This document shows, piece by piece, positions 13,029 through 24,238 of a stretch of 64,000 nt of DNA. A model generated the notes under the pieces. The model worked only from the letters and a program-made list of their open reading frames with translations, did not search any database and had not been told where the DNA came from. Positions within the stretch are counted from its first letter, which is position 1. Each line of letters starts with the position of its first letter. This stretch comes from Centroberyx gerrardi (lineage: Eukaryota; Chordata; Actinopteri; Beryciformes; Berycidae): positions 27,985,359 through 28,049,358 of the forward strand of contig NC_136000.1 of NCBI RefSeq assembly GCF_048128805.1. Direction: 5' to 3'. The translations under genes were made by a program, and so were the position numbers.

Positions 13029-14044
13029 ACAGGGTAGAGTGTATTTTATTGCTCCATGACAGCTGTCTTGTGAAGGGTGAGGGTTTCAAAGATGGACTGC
13101 AGCCTATCAGCCTCTAATACATACACACACACACACACACACAGAATCCACTGCAAGTGTATGTAGGCCTACAACAAGGTGTACTCCTCCATCCTGATGA
13201 GTTAACTGGTAATCCACTTTCCAGTGTCAGGCTTATTATGCAGACAGCCAGTGACCCTTAAATGAGTTCAGAGGGCATGTGACCTCTTTCACAAGCCCTA
13301 TCCCTGAATGAAGCCTGGGGAAACAAGGCCATCTATTGGTATGAAGATGTAAGTGCAACTCATCCTTATTTGCCATAACACCATTTCAATCATCTGCTCA
13401 TGTTTTCCACAGTCAGGAAAGTCAGGATTTCACTGGGGAGTATTTTGCTCCTGATTCAAATGTTTAAAGATGGAAATATTGTGATTTATTTTGTACAAAA
13501 TGAGGTGAAGAAAGACACCGTTTGCTTAACTCAATTGTTAGCAGCAAGAACAACAATAACAACAACCAAAACAAGAATAATAATAACAGGAAAATTCCAT
13601 ATTTCTAAATAAAATGGTCTCCCTGGTGCTTTGGAGGGCTGGAACCAGGCTAAAACAATATGGCACTAGACAAAATAAGGAATGAAAAAAGCCACCAAAT
13701 ATTTTTTTATTCATTTAAGATTTGTGAGTAGTTTTACCTTGGCTATTTCCTCTTTTTTTGTATTCTGAACTTGTAAATATGTTTTGCTGCAATAAAGTTT
13801 TTCCCAGTTGTATTAACCAGTTTGTTGGGGCGCTCAAATTGTAATAGAAAAAGAGATTGAGATTTATGACAGCACTCAACTTAATATTCAAGTAGTTATA
13901 TACAAAATAATCAGTGTCAAAACTGAACATCAAGGCAGAGAAGGGAAAAACAGATGCCAAAGATGCCACAAATAAAGACTAAGATGATGTCTTTATGTAA
14001 CAGAAGGACATCATCTTAAAAAATAAGCACAAAACATTCATCAA
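12022..14044. other. Intergenic DNA with simple repeats
   Basis: Holds a (GA)n tract at about 12773-12808, a C run followed by (AC)n at about 12979-13025, and (AC)n at about 13121-13142. The 120-bp stretch near 12210-12330 is more GC-rich but shows no splice-site-bounded frame. No gene supported. Confidence 0.5.
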
Positions 14045-14262
14045 ATTTCTCCAAACTGCTCATGCGGCATAATCCAAGTGTTTTGAAGCCAAACAATTGC
14101 ACTGAGGGTCCAAAAGTCCAATACTTACGCCAACAGTCAATGTTCTGGTCTTCAGTTTGGAAAGTATAGGAGTTAATGATGATGGTGTTGGACTTTTGGA
14201 CCCACAGTGCAATCGTTTGGCCATAAAACACTTGAATTATGCTGCATGAGCTATTTGGAGAA
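14045..14262. repeat. Foldback MITE upstream of dkk3
   Basis: TTTCTCCAAACTGCTCATGC, GCATAATCCAAGTGTTTTGA and GGGTCCAAAAGTCCA on the left recur in reverse complement on the right (TGGACTTTTGGACCC, AAAACACTTGAATTATGC, CATGAGCTATTTGGAGAAA). The arms are about 80 bp with a spacer of about 60 bp. A partial relative lies in far1 intron 1 near 31960-31995. Confidence 0.75.
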
Positions 14263-14499
14263 ACTTGATAGACATTTAATGTGCCATCTCGGACTGTAGT
14301 TGTACAGTTTATGTTTGGCCCCTGCTGCCAAGCTTTTAACCATTTTTGACATTTTTTTTTTTTTTTTACAGCGTAACCAGCAATTTATATTAATGTCTTT
14401 TTTAAACTTCCCCATAATCAGCAGTTTGACTTTGACATTTACTTCGCCGAATGCCACTTGAACTCTCGCCACGCCATTAAATCTGATTCGTTCCGGTTT

Positions 14500-14660
14500 A
14501 ATACCCCCCCCCCCCTCCCCATCAGACTTTCCAAATAAAACGGATCCAGCTGTGTGCGGCTGTGCGCCCCCGGTGCGTCACACGTACGGCTCCTCCAGCT
14601 CGGCGCAGGCAGACTATAGCACCAGAAGGGAAGGGAAGAAGGGAAGAGAAGAGAGGAAGG
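14500..14660 (+). promoter_or_regulatory. dkk3: GC-rich 5′ flank and 5′ UTR of dkk3
   Basis: GC content rises sharply from about 14500, with a C run at 14504-14515, CpG-containing sequence from 14560 and a purine-rich leader (GGAAGGGAAGAAGGGAAGAG) just before the start codon. No TATA box at a fixed distance is obvious. The transcription start cannot be placed from sequence alone. Confidence 0.5.
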
Positions 14661-14876
14661 ATGTCGCCCGGTACCATGCTGCTGTCGGTGGCCTCGGTGG
14701 TCGTCTCTCTGAGCGCGCGCGTGCTGCTGGTGACCGGCGGCTCGGCGGCGGGGACCGGGGAGCGGAGCCTCCAGGACGCCCTGGAGCGCGGGCCGGTCAG
14801 TCTGAACGACATGTTCCGAGAGGTGGAGATGTTGATGGAAGACACCCAGCACATACTGGAGGAGGCGGTGGACCAG
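14661..14876 (+). CDS. dkk3: dkk3 coding exon 1 (residues 1-72)
   Basis: Signal peptide and N-terminal acidic region with NDMFREVEMLMED and HILEEAVDQ. Ends GACCAG before GTCTGC. Rich in CpG, part of the promoter-proximal GC block. Confidence 0.93.
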
Positions 14877-15537
14877 GTCTGCGTCACGTTTTACGCGTTC
14901 ATATCAGGAGGTTTTAGGGTGGTTTTTTTAACGCTGGTGACAGTGGAGAGTGACAGTACAGATGGTTGTACACTGCAAAAAATGTCCATCTTACCAGGTA
15001 GTATTGAGGTTTTCCATCTTTACTTTTCTTAAACTATAGTGGGGAAAAAATCTCAAAATGGGGGTGAGGTCATTTCAATGCAAATCAATAAAGTGGATGA
15101 AGTGTAATTACCTTGATACTAGGGGACAGATCTGCTTTATTCTGGCTTGTTTCAATACATTGACACTATTGAAATTGCCTGAAATAAGTGAAACTGCATT
15201 GGAAATAAGTGGAATTATCACTTTACATTAGCATAATTGTTCACTTGTTTTAAGACTCAATATTAGACTAAATGAGTAGTTAATAAGGCTGGGTATTGTT
15301 AGGATCTTATCGATTCCGGTGCCATTGTCGATTCTTCCTGTGGATCCGATTCTTTATCGATTCCCCTATCGATGACCACTGCAGAAATTGTCTGGGGTAA
15401 AAGACTACATACAGTGTTAGTGGAGTTAACTTTGTTTGATTACGGAAGGAAGGAAGACGTTGCTGTGTAGAGTTCCTTTTGTCTCAGAATTACTTTTCAA
15501 ACAGCGAAATCCACCCCCACCCCCCCCACCCCCCCAC

Positions 15538-15570
<33 letters not shown>

Positions 15571-18500
15571 AAATTACATCATTGTTTGTCATTGACAGCA
15601 TATGGAAAGGTCCAAAAAGTTGTTGCACAGCTACTCAAGCAGCATCCAACTGGTCAATGGTCACTTATTGATTCCGGTGATTTAGTCAATTTGGAAGAAG
15701 GGACTAAAGTGGAAGTGGTTCTTGATACGATGGACAGTTTTTTACACTCAGTTTACCTGTCTGTTTTATGTCTGAACCGTAATACAAGTTGGACACAGTA
15801 GAGACCTGGTCTGTCCAAGAATAGAAAAGATAAATTAATACTGAATTAGTGTCGTTGACTGAGAACTGGAGTTCATAGTTTATTTTATGGCTGGATCACT
15901 GGCACCAGCCGTCTGTTTTATACTTGAAAATTGCTTTTCAGCAGGCCTGATAGGTCCGGTCATGTTTGCTCCATATGGGATTATGCAGCCTGTGTCTGTT
16001 TTTGATTAATTTGCGAACTACTGTGACGTTTTCCCTTTATTATCATCACAGAAGACAGGAGAATATCAACAAACTGTCCACTGTCAACTCCGTTTTGGGC
16101 CTCTTCTCTTCTCTTCTCTTCTCTTCTCTTCTCTTCTCTTCTCTTCTCTTCTCTTCTCGTCTCCTCTCCTCTCCTCTCCTCTCCTCTTCTTGTATAACAA
16201 CCACTGTGGAGTGTATTTTTACTTTTCCCCTCCATATGGAAATCTAATATATAAACATATATGGAAATGCCATATACTGCATGTTATATAAGGTGGTAAA
16301 TGGATTTCACATGTATCCAACATTTACAGATAGCCACTGAGAGCGCTAAATCATCTCTAACGTCACTGGATCTGCGTCCAAACTACCACAACCAGACGAA
16401 GGATGGAGACAGAAGTGTTCCGGTGCTGGACAGAACTGACCAGGTAGGGCTTGACTTCAGACTGCAAGTATGAGAAAATATGTAAAATCCTTACTTAGTC
16501 AACTTCTCAGAAACTGTGAAAAAACGGCCTTGTTTACAGACTGACACCCAGTATTTTTTAATATGCGTTTTTGCAGTGGATTTAGGAATTAGTTTCATGA
16601 GCTCTAGGTTTATGACGCTTATAAAAAGTTTTTATGAGACAGCATTGCTTGGATTAAGCCTGTTTTCCCTTTGTTTTCACATAAATGTGAGACAGCAAGA
16701 ACACCAGTGTGTTTGCGCTTTTCTTTTTTAAATCAGGTATATCAGATTTTTTCCGCCCTTATAGGAAACTAACAACAGAACAGGAGAGGCTCTTCTGTCA
16801 CACACACACTTGGAGATCTCTGGCCAGTGGAACAGCGTGGATCACGTGAGTGTTTGTCTTTTTCAAAGAAGTCAGTGTGCTGATCACCAATAATTGGGAG
16901 AAATCAGAGGTGGAAAGAATACTAGAATGGCCTACTCATGTGGAAGTACTGTTGCTTTGCTGATATTTTACTTAAGTAGAAGTAAAAGTACTGGTGTAAA
17001 AATCTACTGAAGCAAAAGTAAAGAGTAGCTTATTTAAAATGTACTCAGAGTAAAAGTTACTGAGTTACTTTTTAGAAAAGAGAAAGTTGATTTTTTTTCC
17101 ATGCAATTCTAAAAGGATGGAGAGTTCAAACTAGATTCTTTTCATTGGAAAATTTGGAAATTACAAAATAATTCCGTGTGAATGGCCTCACAATTTGTCA
17201 ATTTCTGATTATCCAGTTTATGGAGAGCCACAAAATCTGTCCTCTGTAATGGATGTGATTTAAAATGTAGCTAAGTACAATTGTTCAGCAAAAACATGCA
17301 TAAGTAAAAGCCAAATTACTGACTTAAAAAATACTAATTACTTCCACCCTTGGGAGAAATGATGATGGGACTGATGCATGCTTAGTATTTCTGGAACCCA
17401 GGCGACCGAGTCTCATTAACACATCATTGTAATTCTTGATGCATTGGGGAAATCCTATTTTTGAGTCCTGACCTATAATTTAAGAATCCCGGTAATTTTG
17501 TCTCAATTCATCCTGGTGCTAGTATGATTTGAGAAAACATAAATGACTGATACTAACAGGCTGACAGGCTTTTGGACCAGCCATATTGGCCTAATCCGCT
17601 CTGTATAGTCGTAGCCTGTTGACTCAGGAGATCAGGAAGCAGTGTGTTTGCTCAGAGTCACAGTATCCAACTGCCCCAGTTCCAGCCCAAATATTTCTCC
17701 TCCGTGGCTTTTTTTAGCGGTCATGATGTAAACTGTGAGGACGGGCTTCTCCAGCACTTATCACTTGCAGTCACATTCCATCGCAGACGAGTCAAACGTC
17801 TGTTTTTAGTCAAGAGATAGTCAACTTATTCTGGGGATAACTACTTCAACTGTTAACTACTTCAACTGCATTTTCCATCCACTTTGAGGATATTCCGTCT
17901 CTATAAGCAGAGACAGGGAGGTGGAATACTGCCTCAGCATGCTTTATAAAGAATGAGATCATCCCCCAGCCAGCAGACCCCACTGTATACTTTTCATGGT
18001 TAGAGTCCAGCGTGGATTGAGGTCATTATTCCTCCTCCTTGCCGCCTGTTTTGCCATTATGGAGTTTACAGCGGCTCGGTTTTGATCTTTCTGCTTTCCT
18101 GGCAGCCGTACAGAAAGTGGTTATAGAGCATGCTGGGGGGAAAAAAGGAAAAGAAAAAAGGGTCCGCTCTCCTGAAATGACTAACTACACACACATTTCA
18201 GTGGAGAGACCCTCGAGGAAGTCACGGTTCAGTCAGTGATTTTGCTCGGACTTACTATTGTCAGAAAATGCTGTGTTTCTTTCTGCTTTCTGACAAGAAA
18301 CGGGGGGAAAAAGTAATTTTTGGAAACTATTTTTACGCAGAGAATGAAAATAAGCGGCTACTGGGCTTGTGTGGCTAATAGCAGCCATAGTCATCTGGGA
18401 TTTATTAAGATAATTGCGGGGTATTGTGGGTACTGTGCAGTCTCCAGTGTGCCCCAAAGATCTTTTATTGACGCCAAATATCGAGAAAAGAAAGAAAAGT

Positions 18501-21500
18501 CTTTATTCGGACATTTTTGTCTGGGAATATGAGCAATGTAGAGATAAAAATCCATATTCAAATTCAAAAATAGTGCGTTCACACTGTATTTTCCACTGAG
18601 AGTGTCAGGTAGAGCGCTGACAGAAGGGAGTTGTCTGAGAGTGGAAAGGAAAGTTTTACTGGCAGACTGGAGGTGTTCATGAGAGAAACAAGAGAGAGAG
18701 CCAGCATCTGTCTAGACCAGGCATGTCTTGGAGGATTGGACTCTGTGTGTATGTGTGTGTGTGTGTGTGTGTGTGTATGGGTGTGGTCCGCTTAAGCCTT
18801 TGTGTCTTCTGGTTCTTCGTGAGTGGAAACAAACACATCACACATGTTTGGAAGGTTCACCGGGGAACTGATTAGGTGACGAACGTCAAACTGAAACTGT
18901 TTAAGACCTCAAAGGTTCATCCCCTCTCAGGCTTCTGATCCTGATCCTGATGCTCCACACAGTCCAGTCCAGTCTGCGCTCGGAGATAGAAAGCACCAGA
19001 ATCCAGAGTGGAGTTCACTGGGCCGGTGTTGTTCTTGGCAGACGCTGCTTCCTCTGACCGATGAAGAAGAGGCGAACTGAATCTCAAACGTCAAATCTGA
19101 TTTTCCTCCCAATTTGATCTCACAGCCGAGGAAATCTGACTGAACTAGTCAGAAAAAACACTTTAACACTGTTCGAAAACAGCTACTGGTGATGTATCTT
19201 GCATTTCTGGGCCTATTTGACGACATCATATGACATCAAGATATTTCCCGCAGCTACAATGGAGTCTGATAGCAGAAAATTTTTCTGTTTCCTAAAACAT
19301 CAGAATAAAAGAGGGTTTCTTTCTAGACTCACCATTTTGCAACCACGGCAACAATCATAGAAATCCATCATAGAAGAGACAGAGAGACCAATTAGCTTCA
19401 GTAGACCAGAATGCAATGCAGCCACAAGACATGATGTGTTTTGAGTAAGAGGCCAATCTCACTTTTTCTGGAAAAAACTCATAGTCATGAATGAATGGAA
19501 AAAAGAAGTCATTAGCATTTATATTTTTTTTACCATATTTTGTCCAGAGTTCCCTCTTTGCCATTCAAGATTTGCTCGAGAAATGCTTGTACAACTAAAA
19601 AGGATCATACTATTTTTTATAGAATTATAATGAATAGAATGATCATTGTCATCCAAATCAAAAAGTTTGAATTGTCATTTGTTGTTGGTACACTAAAGCT
19701 GCTCTAGAATTTTACACGTTATGATGCAAATAACCCCTTAGTACAGTGAAGGAGACACCAAGGAAACTATAAAAGTTTTATAGTTTCCTTGAGCTACACC
19801 AGGAAGTGTCCTCTCTATGCATTCTAATTCTATGCTCTTTGTCTTATGGCTGCTGGTTTCTCTGAACCCAGGAGTGCATGGTGGATGAGGACTGTGGAGA
19901 CTTGAGATACTGCATGTATGAGATAGAGAACTCCAAGTGCCTTCCCTGCATACCAACTGATATGGTGGGTGAGCAGTCACTACTGCCATGTGTAATTGTC
20001 ATTTGTCCACATTAATTACATATAGCATTTTAAACATCAGTATATCATAGACTAAATGTGATACCTTGTTATAATTACCGTAAAACAAATGAGACCACGG
20101 TGGAGACGATTGGTAGCTTCTATCTCACACCAGTGGTATTGTTAGTGCTAGTGTTTCTTAAAATGAAGACTACATTTCCCACAAGCCCTTTTAGTTCCTG
20201 TCAAAAGGAGGATCTTTGCTTCTTCGGTCAAAGGTTTTCTCTTTGTCTTTACTGAAGAGGATAAACACGTTGGAAGTGATTTTGTCCATCAGCCTGTCAC
20301 TTCTTCCACCATCTGCCATTGTGACAAACTGAAAGCTTTAGCTCTGTGTGCTTTGGAAGAACAGCGCCCTCTTCCTGTTTTGTGCCGTAAAGCGATCTCC
20401 TTTTGTGCCGTAAAGCAATCCAGCAGATTTCCCGCCAATTTCGACCCAGTGTCACACAATGTAAAACACAATGTAGAGGCTGTTAGAGGCTGCCAGTCTT
20501 CTCAGCGAAGGTCTGGTTTGTTTACGGTAATTATACTAACATCTCATGTTAATGTGGCAATGATCGATCGACGTTAAAAAACTACACATAGCAGCTTTTA
20601 CAAGGGAGACAGTAGAGAGGCAAAGTGTCAGATCCCATAAAATGTAGTTAGCGATAAGGTTACAGAATAGATTACCTATGAATACTTTGCTGTCCCCACT
20701 CTAGCCCTGCACTAAGGACGAGGAGTGCTGCTCAGACGAGATGTGTGTGTGGGGCCAGTGCACAGTCAACGCCACCAGAGGAACGGAGGGAACCATCTGT
20801 CAGTTCCAGAGCGACTGCAGGCCCAACCTCTGCTGCGCCTTCCAGCGAGGTGAGCCTGAACACACACAGCGAGCGATGGACAGACTTGCTCAACCTGCCT
20901 CACTTAACACCAGATTCCACAAGTCTGAGGTCAAACACAAACTGGAGAGTCTAGCTTCCATTTGTTTTGCATATATGCTGTAATTTCACATATTGTTTTT
21001 CTTCATATTCAAATTTTTCTCTCTTTTTTATGTTACATATATAATGACATTTTGATATTTTTTCACATTTTATACTGCACATATTCATATTTTTTGGTAC
21101 AGTATATTCTCATACCGCTTTGATTTTTTCATTCACTTTTATTTGTCTCAGTACATTCTACTGCTACTATGGCTGCCTTTTTGCACACCCTCTTAATGCT
21201 GTAATCCATACTTTCATTGATACATTACTGCTTAACATGCTGTAGTGTTAAAAATGTCAGTTGAGTATGTTCATATAAACCCATTTCTTCTATTCTTATT
21301 TATGTCCTAATTTTCTTTGCTTGGATCCAATTACTATTTGCTGCTGCAATGGTTCAATTTCCCCAAGGGGATCATTAAGGTTTCATCTTATCTTATCATA
21401 GAGGTGAAGTCAGATAAGTCTAGCTTCCGTAGGTGAGGTCAGACAAATAGAGACCACCTAGTCTCCAAAGGAGATAGTGTGGAGAACACTTGTGCGCTCT

Positions 21501-23380
21501 CTCTTTCATGGGTGAGATACTATACAATCGAATGAACTCCCGCACACTGCTACTTACAATGCAACACCTTTTATTGTGTAGTAACGTTTCGATCCAACCG
21601 GACCTTCGTCTGTGGCTGAGCAGACAAAGAAAAGAGAAACTGCAAACAACTGACAATCCGAGGAAAAAGGTGTTCCCTGTCGTTCCCTGCCTCAAATTTC
21701 TTAACTTCCTTGCCCTCTTTCTTCTCTCTGCGCCCTCCTCCAGAGCTGTTATTTCCAGTGTGTAACCCCAACCCTGAGAAGGGGGAGTCCTGTCTGAGCC
21801 ACCCCAACCTGCTGATGGACATGCTGGCCTGGGACCAGGAGGGCCCCCGTGACCACTGCCCCTGTGCCACCGGCCTGCAGTGCCAACCTCAGGGGTGAGA
21901 GCAAACATATCAGACAGGGACAGGTTCTGTACTGGAGGCAGCAGCACTCCGCGGATACACTACCAGTCAACAGTCTGGACCCACCTGACTGAATGTTCTA
22001 TGTTTTTCATTCTCTTAAAACCATTTTGATCTAAAGGCTTCTGCTTAAATGCTTGAAATGTGTTTCTTAGATAAATGTAAAAAGTGAAGTTGATCCTATG
22101 TATGAATTTCTTTCCAAAGCCTTTGCCTTTCCATCAAGGCAAAGGGCGGCTACTTTAAAGAATCTAAAATATAAGATGGTTTTGATTTGTTCAACACTTT
22201 TTTGGTCACTGCATAATTCCATTTGTGTCATTTCATAGTTTTGATGTCTTTACTATTATTCTAAAATGTGGAAAAGAGAAAAATAAAGAAAAATGTGGTG
22301 TCCAAACTTTTGACTGGTAAGTAACTAAGTAAGTAAGTAACTAAGTAAGTAAGTAACTAAGTAACTCCATTTAGAAGATTTTGTGAAAAACAAACAGTTA
22401 CAGACTAACAAGATTCATCAATTGGCAATCTTTTTTTTAAAATCAAAAACATGCATCATGCTCTATGGACTTTCTCCTTCCAATTGAGTCTAATGACAGT
22501 AAAGTCAAGGCTAAACATAAAGGAGCATTTCAATTAAATGGAATTATTATACATAAGACATAGCAAAATCTAATGTTCTATAATAATCAACAAATATGAC
22601 TATAGCACACTTTAACTATTCGGTATCACTAGCATTTCAATTAACACTATTTTCATTATTTCACATATACAAATCCTCTTGGTGCCCATGATGAAGCTCA
22701 GAGAGGGAATAGAATAGAATAGAATAGAATAGAATAGAATAGAATAGAATAGAATAGGACAGGATAGGATAGGATAGGATAGAATAGAATAGAATAGAAC
22801 AGAATAGAATAGAATAGAAAAGGACAGGATAGGATAGAATAGAAAAGAATAGAATAGAATAGAATTGGACAGGATAGAATAGAATAGGACAGGATAGAAT
22901 AGAATAGGATAGAATAGAATAGAATAGAATAGAATAGAATAGAATAGAATAGGACAGGATAGGATAGAATAGAATAGAATAGGACAGAATAGAATAGAAT
23001 AGGACAGGATAGAATAGAATAGGACAGGATAGAATAGAATAGAATAGAATAGGACAGGATAGAATAGAATAGGACAGGATAGAATAGAATAGAATAGAAT
23101 AGGACAGGATAGAATAGAATAGGACAGGATAGAATAGGATAGAATAGGAGAGGTTTGTTCATTTTACTAGCAAATGAAAGTGGAGTAACAGGCTTGTGCT
23201 CATATTCAGAGTCACTATTCCAATGTAGGTCAGTGGAGCTGAAAACCGTTTTGGGGAACCTCCTCGGTCTGAATCTCAGTACTCAGTCAGCTAGCAGAAG
23301 TGTGATTGTGTATTTGTTGTTCCCCTAAATTCCCACATGGTGTTTTTCCTTACAGCCGTGGATCTGTTTGTGGAGAGTAG
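14661..23380 (+). CDS. dkk3: Dickkopf-3 (secreted cysteine-rich glycoprotein), seven coding exons
   Basis: Joining 14661-14876, 16330-16443, 16765-16845, 19872-19964, 20705-20849, 21744-21894 and 23356-23380 gives an open frame of 274 codons plus stop; all introns are GT-AG and phases match. Residues 1-30 include a hydrophobic signal peptide. The acidic N-terminal segment holds the DKK3-typical NDMFREVE and HILEEAV. Residues 138-187 form the first cysteine-rich domain (ECMVDEDCG to GQC, 10 Cys). Residues about 199-272 form the colipase-like second domain (10 Cys, LCCAFQRELLFPVC). NxS/T sequons occur at N93, N114 and in NAT after the first domain. DKK3 is a secreted member of the Dickkopf family with weak or context-dependent Wnt effects. 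The protein stops two residues after the last cysteine, whereas the mammalian protein (about 350 aa) has a further acidic tail. The start has A at -3 and is the first in-frame ATG. Confidence 0.95.
15286..15385 (+). mobile_element. hAT-type terminal fragment
   Basis: Starts AAGGCTGGGTATTG and continues with repeated ATCGATTCC/TCGATTC motifs, like the ends of the element at 36462. A right end that would pair with it was not found nearby, so this is a remnant. Confidence 0.5.
16099..16194 (+). repeat. (CTCTT)n/(CTCCT)n pentanucleotide microsatellite
   Basis: About 17 uninterrupted CTCTT units followed by CTCCT variants. Pure pyrimidine on the transcribed-sense strand, in dkk3 intron 1. Confidence 0.95.
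16330..16443 (+). CDS. dkk3: dkk3 coding exon 2 (residues 73-110)
   Basis: 114 nt, phase 0 at both ends. Acceptor TTTACAG, donor CAG/GTAGGG. Encodes IATESAKSSL, LRPNYHNQT and VPVLDRTDQ. Confidence 0.93.
16765..16845 (+). CDS. dkk3: dkk3 coding exon 3 (residues 111-137)
   Basis: 81 nt, phase 0. Acceptor CTTATAG, donor CAC/GTGAGT. Encodes ETNNRTGEALL and WNSVDH, the linker before the first cysteine-rich domain. Confidence 0.9.
16905..17352. mobile_element. hAT-type MITE, 448 bp, with 8-bp target duplication
   Basis: Begins CAGAGGTGGAAAGAATACT and ends ATTACTTCCACCCTTG, which are inverted relatives. GGAGAAAT flanks it on both sides (16897-16904 and 17353-17360). The interior, rich in AAGTAAAAGTA, matches the common teleost repeat of this type. 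It lies in dkk3 intron 3. Confidence 0.88.
19165..19450 (+). repeat. Dispersed repeat, same family as 7441-7745
   Basis: See the shared blocks listed for 7441-7745 (CAGCTACAATGGAGT, TTTCTTTCTAGACTC, AGACCAGAATGCAATG). Confidence 0.65.
19759..19791. repeat. Perfect palindrome with 16-bp arms
   Basis: CAAGGAAACTATAAAA, one central G, then its exact reverse complement. It sits 80 bp before dkk3 exon 4 and would form a tight RNA hairpin. Confidence 0.9.
19872..19964 (+). CDS. dkk3: dkk3 coding exon 4 (residues 138-168)
   Basis: 93 nt, phase 0. Begins ECMVDEDCG, the start of the first Dickkopf cysteine-rich domain, with five of its ten cysteines. Ends GATATG before GTGGGT; the alternative donor three bases later would add a valine. 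Confidence 0.92.
19965..20704 (+). other. dkk3: dkk3 intron 4
   Basis: No recognised element; the middle (about 20165-20560) has the look of an old dispersed repeat (a duplicated TTTTGTGCCGTAAAGC lies near 20380-20415). No exon seen. Confidence 0.6.
20705..20849 (+). CDS. dkk3: dkk3 coding exon 5 (residues 169-216)
   Basis: 145 nt, phase 0 to 1. Completes the first cysteine-rich domain (PCTKDEECC, MCVWGQC) and opens the second (GTICQFQSDC, LCCAFQR). Confidence 0.95.
21300..21400 (+). mobile_element. 3′ tail of a LINE-type retroposon
   Basis: CAATTTCCCCAAGGGGATCA followed by an ATCTTATCTTATC microsatellite tail is the usual end of a common fish LINE. A minus-strand relative is at about 53725-53785 (CCCCATGGGGAAATTGGG, GCAGCAAATAGTAAC). 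Family assignment is by memory. Confidence 0.5.
21744..21894 (+). CDS. dkk3: dkk3 coding exon 6 (residues 217-266)
   Basis: 151 nt, phase 1 to 2. Encodes ELLFPVCNPNPEKGESC, MDMLAWDQEG and HCPCATGLQCQPQG of the colipase-like domain. Donor GTGAGA. Confidence 0.95.
21963..22317. mobile_element. Tc1/mariner-type MITE, 355 bp, flanked by TA
   Basis: Left end CCAGTCAACAGTCTGGAC and right end GTCCAAACTTTTGACTGG are inverted relatives, each bordered by a TA dinucleotide. This matches the fish repeat family with ends of the ACTACC-GTCAAAAGTTTGG type. It starts 69 bp downstream of dkk3 exon 6. Confidence 0.75.
22706..23152 (+). repeat. AGAAT-type pentanucleotide array of about 450 bp with higher-order variants
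   Basis: About 89 units of 5 bp, mostly GAATA with GGATA and GGACA variants. In the second half a longer pattern GAATAGGACAGGATAGAATA recurs several times, so the array has been expanding in blocks. Open frames here on the minus strand are an artefact of the repeat. Confidence 0.95.
23356..23380 (+). CDS. dkk3: dkk3 terminal coding exon 7 (residues 267-274 and stop)
   Basis: Acceptor TTTTTCCTTACAG. Encodes GRGSVCGE and then TAG. The cysteine is the tenth of the second domain, so the fold is complete although the mammalian C-terminal tail is absent. Confidence 0.85.
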
Positions 23381-23675
23381 ATGGGACACTTGGAGGAAAA
23401 ACCCTCAGGATTGGAGGATCGGTCTGCCAGAGAAAGATGTAATTATTAGAAACTACATAATCCTGTCCAGGAGCAATGCAACAGTTTAGAGAATTTGCTT
23501 CAGGACGGGACGCAATGCTGCACTGTATTATTTGTGCCTTATTAAAATGGTGTTAGACAGCCAATGTGTGTCATATATCTTGATGGGAATGAAAGACGTG
23601 TTTTTAGTTTTGACTGAGGACCAAGAAAAGCACTGTGGAGGTATTAACTGAATAAATTTGGAAACAAACCCATGT
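23381..23675 (+). other. dkk3: dkk3 3′ UTR with poly(A) signals
   Basis: After the stop there is an ATTAAA at 23541-23546 and a canonical AATAAA at 23651-23656. Both are plausible; the second is followed by a T/G-rich stretch, so the transcript probably ends near 23675. Confidence 0.65.
23651..23656 (+). terminator. dkk3: dkk3 poly(A) signal AATAAA
   Basis: Canonical hexamer 270 bp after the stop codon, followed by TGTTGTAATCTGCTTTTTGC. Confidence 0.6.
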
Positions 23676-23900
23676 TGTAATCTGCTTTTTGCTGAGAGAA
23701 TAGACACCATTTCTGCAACAGGCAGTACTGAACACTAGAGGGCAAAATTGTGTCTTTTTTCTGTGTGATGAGGTGTCACTCTACTCCACTGGAAAATACC
23801 CCCCCCACACACACACACATGCAATTCAAGAAGATAGACTAAGAAAACCTCCAGGATCTGCCTGATACCGACATGATTGCAGTGCACATGGATTGCATCA

Positions 23901-23950
<50 letters not shown>

Positions 23951-24181
23951 CACACACATACACACACACACTACAGCTGTGGGAGATCATAACCAGGTGT
24001 TTGACCGGTTGGATTTGGATCTATATGGATATTTAGATAGATTTGGATTCATCCTTGGGCTTTTTCCACAGAGGGACAAAATATCCGAAGGCCTCGATCC
24101 GCCTGATGATGCAGAATGGCTCTCTGCTTTTATCTTTATGATTTTGTTTTAGATGTTGCCATCTTGTTCCACTTCAGCAAC

Positions 24182-24238
<57 letters not shown>

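Larger units (their letters stand above)
14877..16329 (+). other. dkk3: dkk3 intron 1
   Basis: Contains a hAT-end fragment (15286-15385), a C-rich run plus (AC)n at about 15511-15568, an unassigned open frame at about 15600-15801, and a (CTCTT)n array at 16099-16194 that ends about 135 bp before exon 2. Confidence 0.85.
16846..19871 (+). other. dkk3: dkk3 intron 3
   Basis: Three kb with the MITE at 16905-17352, a (TG)n tract at about 18747-18778, the repeat at 19165-19450 and a perfect 33-bp palindrome at 19759-19791. No further exon needed by the reading frame. Confidence 0.85.
21895..23355 (+). other. dkk3: dkk3 intron 6
   Basis: Carries the TA-flanked MITE (21963-22317), an (AAGTAACT)-type array directly after it (22320-22363), and the pentanucleotide minisatellite (22706-23152). 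Confidence 0.85.

Noticed and set aside
14439..14887. Two long minus-strand frames over the dkk3 start
   Set aside because: GC-rich antisense of dkk3 exon 1 and its leader, without family resemblance or splice structure.
22706..23152. CRISPR-like array
   Set aside because: Units are 5 bp with no spacers; this is a eukaryotic microsatellite.
22698..23162. 154-codon minus-strand open frame (ILFYS repeats)
   Set aside because: It is the translation of a pentanucleotide array; no stop codon can arise from the unit in that frame.
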